A stretch of DNA of 64,000 bases from Salegentibacter echinorum. GTDB lineage: Bacteria > Bacteroidota > Bacteroidia > Flavobacteriales > Flavobacteriaceae. Below the pieces are notes generated by a model. The model ran no database searches and had not been told where the DNA came from. It saw nothing but the letters and a program-made list of their open reading frames with translations. Below, one piece after another: positions 60,048-64,000 of this stretch; the first letter of the stretch is position 1; every line of letters begins with the position of its first letter. Both the position numbers and the translations under genes were made by a program. The stretch is taken from positions 372,001 through 436,000 of the forward strand of contig NZ_FQVT01000002.1 in assembly GCF_900129445.1 (NCBI RefSeq). The letters run 5' to 3'.

Positions 60048-61916
60048 TTATTGATTTATTATAAAAGGTTCCCCACTTAATGGCTTGGCATATTCATCTT
60101 CCAGACTGTGACTTAAGATCCAGTCTTCCAAATCTGTTCGGGTTATCTCTCTTTTTATATATTTCTCAATCATTAAGCTGGCTATCTTACCGGCATAGCG
60201 GCTTCCCCAATAACCGTTTTCTACAAAAACGGCCAGGGCTATTTTTGGATTTTCCACTGGTGCAAAAGCAACAAAGATAGAATGATCGGTAAGCTGTACA
60301 CGTTTTCCGTCAATTCTGGTAAAATTCTCAGCAGTTCCTGTTTTTCCGGCAATTTCTATATCGGGAATCTGCATCCTGCTGGCAGTACCGCTTTTATAAA
60401 CCTTGTGCATTCCTTCTACTACCGGTTTAAAATTTTCTGGATCTATCGTAGTATGATTTTTTACCGTAAAGCGCTCTTCTTTGATGGGGTCACCTTCAAT
60501 TTTCTTTAAAATATGCGGAGTGTAGTACCAGCCGTGATTGGCAATAGTAGCCGTCATGTTAGCTAATTGAATGGGCGTCATTAAAACTTCGCCCTGGCCA
60601 ATCGCATTAGAGAGGGTTGCCGTAGAATACCATTTATAAGTGGGATAATTATAAATTTTATTATAATAATCGGCATCGGGGATTTTTCCCGGCCTGCCGG
60701 TACTTAAGTCATTCCCTAAATATTGACCAAACCCAAAACTTTCCAAATGGTCGTGCCACGTATTCATTCCTTCTTGTGGGGTGGGGTATTTTTCAATAAC
60801 CTTTCTATACACATTGGCAAAATAGGCATTACAGGATTGGGCAATCCCATCTACCATCGCTAAAGGACTACGATGGGCATGACAACCCATTCTTCTTCCT
60901 CTTCCGTAGGAATAACCGTGGTTGCATTGAAAACTATCAGTAGTATCTACTACGTTTTCCTGTAAGGCTATTAAAGCATTTACGGCTTTAAAAGGTGAAC
61001 CGGGAGGATATTCAGCTAAAAGTCCGCGATCATAAAGTGGGCGGGCAATAGAGTCGTAATAAAGTTTGGTGTAATTTGGGGATCTTTTCCTTCCCACCAA
61101 TAAAGAAGGATCATAACTCGGTGCCGTGATCATAGAAAGGATTTCACCGGTTCCCGGTTCTATAGCGACAATTCCACCGCGTTTATTTTCCATTAATTTT
61201 TCACCATAAGCCTGTAGCTCTGCATCTATAGTAATATTAATATCTTTTCCTTTGGTTGGAAGCGTGTCATAAATCCCGTCTTTGTAACTACCTATATCCC
61301 TGTTAAACCTATCCTTCTGAATATATTTTACCCCTTTTTCTCCGCGTAACAGCTCTTCGTAAGTTTTCTCTACCCCGCTACGGCCAATAAGGTCTCCTGA
61401 AATATAATAAGGATTGTCATTTATAATTTGCTGATTTACCTGTGCGATATAGCCTAAAACATTGGCACTGTGGTCCACCTGGTAGTCACGTAGCGATCGT
61501 TTTTGTATGTAAAAGCCTTCATATTTACGCATTTTTTCCTGCAAAATTGCATATTCAGCTTTGGTAAGTTGCGGTATAATTACCGAAGGCAATAACGGGG
61601 AGTAAATCTTCGCCTTATCTAAGCGTTTTGCCAATTCATTGGGCTCAATACTTAAAATCTCACAAAACTCGGTGGTATCAAAAGGTTTTAAATTTCGCGG
61701 AATTGCCATGACATCATAAGAAGGCTGGTTAGAGACCATTAAGCTGTCGTTTCTATCGTAAATATAACCCCGCTGCGGGTAATCGTAAACTATTTCAATA
61801 GCATTATCCTGCGATCGCACCGAAAAGGACTCATCCATGATTTGCAGGTAGAATAAACGCGCCAGAAAAGCAATTCCCGTGGTTATGATAATAATGTAAA
61901 GCAGTAATTTTCTCAT
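60048..61916 (-). CDS. mrdA: Penicillin-binding protein 2, elongation transpeptidase
   Basis: A 622-residue class B PBP with an N-terminal membrane anchor, dimerisation domain and transpeptidase domain. The active-site motifs are S307-P-F-K310, S-C-N near 360 and K-T-G near 524-526. It crosslinks new peptidoglycan in the Rod complex. The start overlaps mreD by 4 bp. Confidence 0.95.
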   Translation of the reverse strand: MRKLLLYIIIITTGIAFLARLFYLQIMDESFSVRSQDNAIEIVYDYPQRGYIYDRNDSLMVSNQPSYDVMAIPRNLKPFDTTEFCEILSIEPNELAKRLDKAKIYSPLLPSVIIPQLTKAEYAILQEKMRKYEGFYIQKRSLRDYQVDHSANVLGYIAQVNQQIINDNPYYISGDLIGRSGVEKTYEELLRGEKGVKYIQKDRFNRDIGSYKDGIYDTLPTKGKDINITIDAELQAYGEKLMENKRGGIVAIEPGTGEILSMITAPSYDPSLLVGRKRSPNYTKLYYDSIARPLYDRGLLAEYPPGSPFKAVNALIALQENVVDTTDSFQCNHGYSYGRGRRMGCHAHRSPLAMVDGIAQSCNAYFANVYRKVIEKYPTPQEGMNTWHDHLESFGFGQYLGNDLSTGRPGKIPDADYYNKIYNYPTYKWYSTATLSNAIGQGEVLMTPIQLANMTATIANHGWYYTPHILKKIEGDPIKEERFTVKNHTTIDPENFKPVVEGMHKVYKSGTASRMQIPDIEIAGKTGTAENFTRIDGKRVQLTDHSIFVAFAPVENPKIALAVFVENGYWGSRYAGKIASLMIEKYIKREITRTDLEDWILSHSLEDEYAKPLSGEPFIINQ

Positions 61917-62419
61917 CTATATTTTTTGCTGAAGACCGCCAGGCTTAGAATAATTGTTAGGACACTAAAGATACTTGAAAATAACGTCTTCTTTAGCACT
62001 ATTATTATATGATTTAAGCTGAACATTTCCAAAGAAAAAAGAATAAAATGATGAATTAAAATGCTTAGAAAAATGTAAGTGAGTCTTGCCCCAAATGGGG
62101 TAGTGGACAATCTAAGATTTTGGTGATCATAGCTTATCCCAAAAGAAAAGCGCAATAAGTGCGGTCTAACAAAAGCAATAACCACACAAGCTGCGGCGTG
62201 AATCCCCCCGCTATCTTCAAAAAGATCTATGCTGAACCCCAGTAAAAATGCAAGTACTAGAAAAAGGCTATGATTGCTGTTAAAAGGATATAATAACAGA
62301 AAGAGCACGTATAAATAGGGGTTTATATATCCTAAAAAATTAATGTTATTTAGAATAAGTACCTGTATGAGGACCAGCCCCACAAACCTAATGATATTTT
62401 TAAAGATACTACTGTTCAT
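61913..62419 (-). CDS. mreD: MreD, rod-shape-determining membrane protein
   Basis: A 168-residue protein with five or so membrane helices and the MreD-like FSIDLFEDSGGIHAAACVVIA segment. It stabilises the MreBCD-RodA-PBP2 complex. It overlaps mreC by 11 bp upstream and PBP2 by 4 bp downstream. Sequence conservation in MreD is low, so the call rests partly on position. Confidence 0.9.
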   Translation of the reverse strand: MNSSIFKNIIRFVGLVLIQVLILNNINFLGYINPYLYVLFLLLYPFNSNHSLFLVLAFLLGFSIDLFEDSGGIHAAACVVIAFVRPHLLRFSFGISYDHQNLRLSTTPFGARLTYIFLSILIHHFILFSLEMFSLNHIIIVLKKTLFSSIFSVLTIILSLAVFSKKYR

Positions 62420-63233
62420 TCTCGGCTTCTAAAGATCGTATTTCTTCCTTTTCCCGGTTTTCAATCACATATACGTAACCAATATTGGTCATATCATTGA
62501 AAAGCTTCACGTTAATTTGATAATAGCTCTCGCTTTGGTCCAGTGTAAAGTCCTGGATGCTTCCAATGGGAATTCCTGCCGGGAAAATGAGTGATCTTCC
62601 ACCGGTAACGATGGTGTCGCCTTCTTTTACAGGAGCCTGTCTTGGCACGTCTATAAGTTGTACCAGGTTGGGGTTTTTGCCATTCCAAACAAGGCTGCCA
62701 AAATGATTCGTTTTATTTAATTGCGCATTAATTCGGGATTCTGAATTAAGAATAGAAATTACCCGGGAAAATTTATTGTTAACCCTATCTACAATGCCTA
62801 TTACACCTTTACTGGTAATTACACCAAACTCTGATTCTATGCCGTTTGCAGCCCCTTGATTTAAAGTGAGGTAATTATTGGGCTTGGCATAATTGTTATT
62901 GATTACCCTGGCGGTCCTAAAATAATATGTGCCTTCAAAACTACTGGTATCACTATGATTTTCTACCGAAATGGTATCACTAAGATTCGTGAGTGTATTG
63001 CGCAACTTTTTGTTTTCCTCCAGCAGGCGTTTATTGTATTCATCTAAATGCATATAAGTATCAAAATCATTGGCCCAGGAATAGATGCCCCCGGTAAGGC
63101 CATTGGCAGAACTTATAAATTTGCTTTTGTGAAAAGAATGGGTCTGGATGGTAAAAAAAATAGCTAATGCGAGCAGAAACAAGAATAGGATATTATTCTT
63201 ATTTCGGATAAGAAAATTAAAAATTTGCTGCAT
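62409..63233 (-). CDS. mreC: MreC, rod-shape-determining protein
   Basis: A 274-residue protein with an N-terminal membrane helix (about 14-29), a coiled coil (about 55-85, LDEYNKRLLEENKKLRNTL) and the beta-barrel MreC domain with GVIGIVDRVNNKFSRVISIL and VVTGGRSLIFPAGIPIGSI (first residue read as IVTGG). It links cytoplasmic MreB to wall synthases. It starts about 14 bp after mreB. Confidence 0.95.
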   Translation of the reverse strand: MQQIFNFLIRNKNNILFLFLLALAIFFTIQTHSFHKSKFISSANGLTGGIYSWANDFDTYMHLDEYNKRLLEENKKLRNTLTNLSDTISVENHSDTSSFEGTYYFRTARVINNNYAKPNNYLTLNQGAANGIESEFGVITSKGVIGIVDRVNNKFSRVISILNSESRINAQLNKTNHFGSLVWNGKNPNLVQLIDVPRQAPVKEGDTIVTGGRSLIFPAGIPIGSIQDFTLDQSESYYQINVKLFNDMTNIGYVYVIENREKEEIRSLEAENEQ

Positions 63234-63246
63234 AAAACTACCTCTC

Positions 63247-64000
63247 CTACTTTATCAAAATTCCCTTATAACGGTTTATGGTTTTTAAACATATTCCGGT
63301 TCCTCTTACTACTGCTCTCAAAGGATCTTCAGCAATGTAAACGGGCAAATCTGTTTTTTGCGATAATCTCTTGTCAAGACCTCTTAACATAGAACCTCCC
63401 CCGGCAAGATATATACCGGTATTATAAATATCGGCAGCGAGTTCTGGTGGAGTTTGTGATAAGGTTTCCATCACGGCATCCTCAATCCTTAAGATAGATT
63501 TATCTAAAGCTTTGGCGATTTCCCGATAGGAGATATTTACCTGTTTTGGTTTTCCGGTTAACAGGTCACGTCCCTGAACGCTCATTTCTTCTGGTGGGAC
63601 TTCTAGATCTTCAGTCGCAGCACCAATCTGTATTTTAATTTTTTCAGCAGTACGCTCTCCTACATATAGGTTATGCTGGGTGCGCATGTAATAAACAATA
63701 TCGTTGGTAAAGACATCGCCGGCAATTTTAACCGATTTATCGCAAACAATTCCGCCCAGCGCAAGTACTGCAATCTCTGTAGTACCACCACCTATATCTA
63801 CAATCATATTTCCTTTAGGCTGCATAATATCTACCCCAATACCAATTGCAGCAGCCATAGGTTCGTGAATTAAGTAAACCTCTTTTCCATTTACCCTTTC
63901 GGCACTTTCCTTTACCGCACGCATTTCTACCTCGGTAATTCCAGAAGGGATACAAATAACCATTCTAAGGGCCGGAGTGAACATTTTCTTTTTTAGCGCC
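63247..64000 (-). CDS. mreB: MreB, actin-like rod-shape protein (partial, cut by window edge)
   Basis: The C-terminal 251 or so residues of MreB. The frame stays open through the right edge (upstream codons read ALKKK before MFTPALRM), so the Met at 63984 is internal and the true start lies beyond the window. Actin-fold motifs are present: VICIPSGITEVEMRAV, EPMAAAIGIG, DIGGGTTEIAVL and AGGGSMLRGL. MreB filaments direct lateral wall synthesis; mreC, mreD, PBP2 and rodA follow. Confidence 0.96.
   Translation of the reverse strand, partial: ALKKKMFTPALRMVICIPSGITEVEMRAVKESAERVNGKEVYLIHEPMAAAIGIGVDIMQPKGNMIVDIGGGTTEIAVLALGGIVCDKSVKIAGDVFTNDIVYYMRTQHNLYVGERTAEKIKIQIGAATEDLEVPPEEMSVQGRDLLTGKPKQVNISYREIAKALDKSILRIEDAVMETLSQTPPELAADIYNTGIYLAGGGSMLRGLDKRLSQKTDLPVYIAEDPLRAVVRGTGICLKTINRYKGILIK

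Overview
The window is from the chromosome of a Bacteroidota bacterium, almost certainly a marine-type Flavobacteriaceae. Three things point there: AT-rich DNA, several good matches to the flavobacterial TAnnTTTG promoter box with little Shine-Dalgarno signal, and family-typical genes (clade II nosZ, GYDIA-type GHMP kinase, mevalonate-pathway HMG-CoA reductase, BT4734/DUF3987 primase-like protein, DUF4468 and DUF6266). The exact genus cannot be read from the sequence.

Region 1 (1-13.2 kb) is a respiratory and accessory block. On the minus strand are a heme-copper-oxidase-like membrane protein, a RelE/ParE-type toxin-antitoxin pair, a Ric/ScdA iron-sulfur repair protein, and a complete clade II nitrous-oxide reductase operon. 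The operon reads cytochrome c, nosZ, a membrane protein, nosL, nosD, nosF, nosY. It is followed by a bile-acid:sodium-symporter-family transporter and a formylglycine sulfatase.

Region 2 (13.24-35.39 kb) is a 22-kb integrated element in the 3' end of a tRNA-Phe(GAA) gene. It is bounded by 14-bp direct repeats (13236-13249 and 35377-35390) and by subterminal 27-bp near-identical repeats. It starts with a tyrosine integrase, two RteC-like paralogues, two small helix-turn-helix proteins and a DUF3987 primase-like protein. No relaxase or transfer gene is visible. The main cargo is a three-gene set: a MmeI-family adenine methyltransferase whose N-terminal nuclease motif looks lost, a DEAD/DEAH helicase and a GIY-YIG nuclease. 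I read this as a non-canonical restriction or anti-phage system. Further cargo is a CoiA-like nuclease, a two-gene unit whose first protein looks like a stand-alone FtsZ C-terminal domain, two lipoproteins, an OB-fold-like protein, a zinc/HNH-like protein, a SRAP peptidase and a DUF6266 protein. Long GC-rich, hairpin-dense non-coding stretches lie between these genes (notably 31.7-32.5 kb and 33.62-33.76 kb) and are unexplained by any coding feature. The element carries its own terminator beside the tRNA, replacing the native one that now sits at the far left junction.

Region 3 (35.4-64 kb) is conserved flavobacterial housekeeping DNA. A plus-strand run holds coaX, an outer-membrane protein, a TPR protein, lptC, a small membrane protein, a CNNM/CBS protein and a PpiD-like foldase. 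Then come HMG-CoA reductase and GHMP kinase (minus), DPP-IV and a POT transporter (plus), a thioredoxin-like protein, ComEC, an NlpC/P60 lipoprotein, lpxB, surE and a tail-specific protease. The window ends with the rod-shape operon mreB-mreC-mreD-PBP2-rodA on the minus strand, with mreB cut by the right edge.
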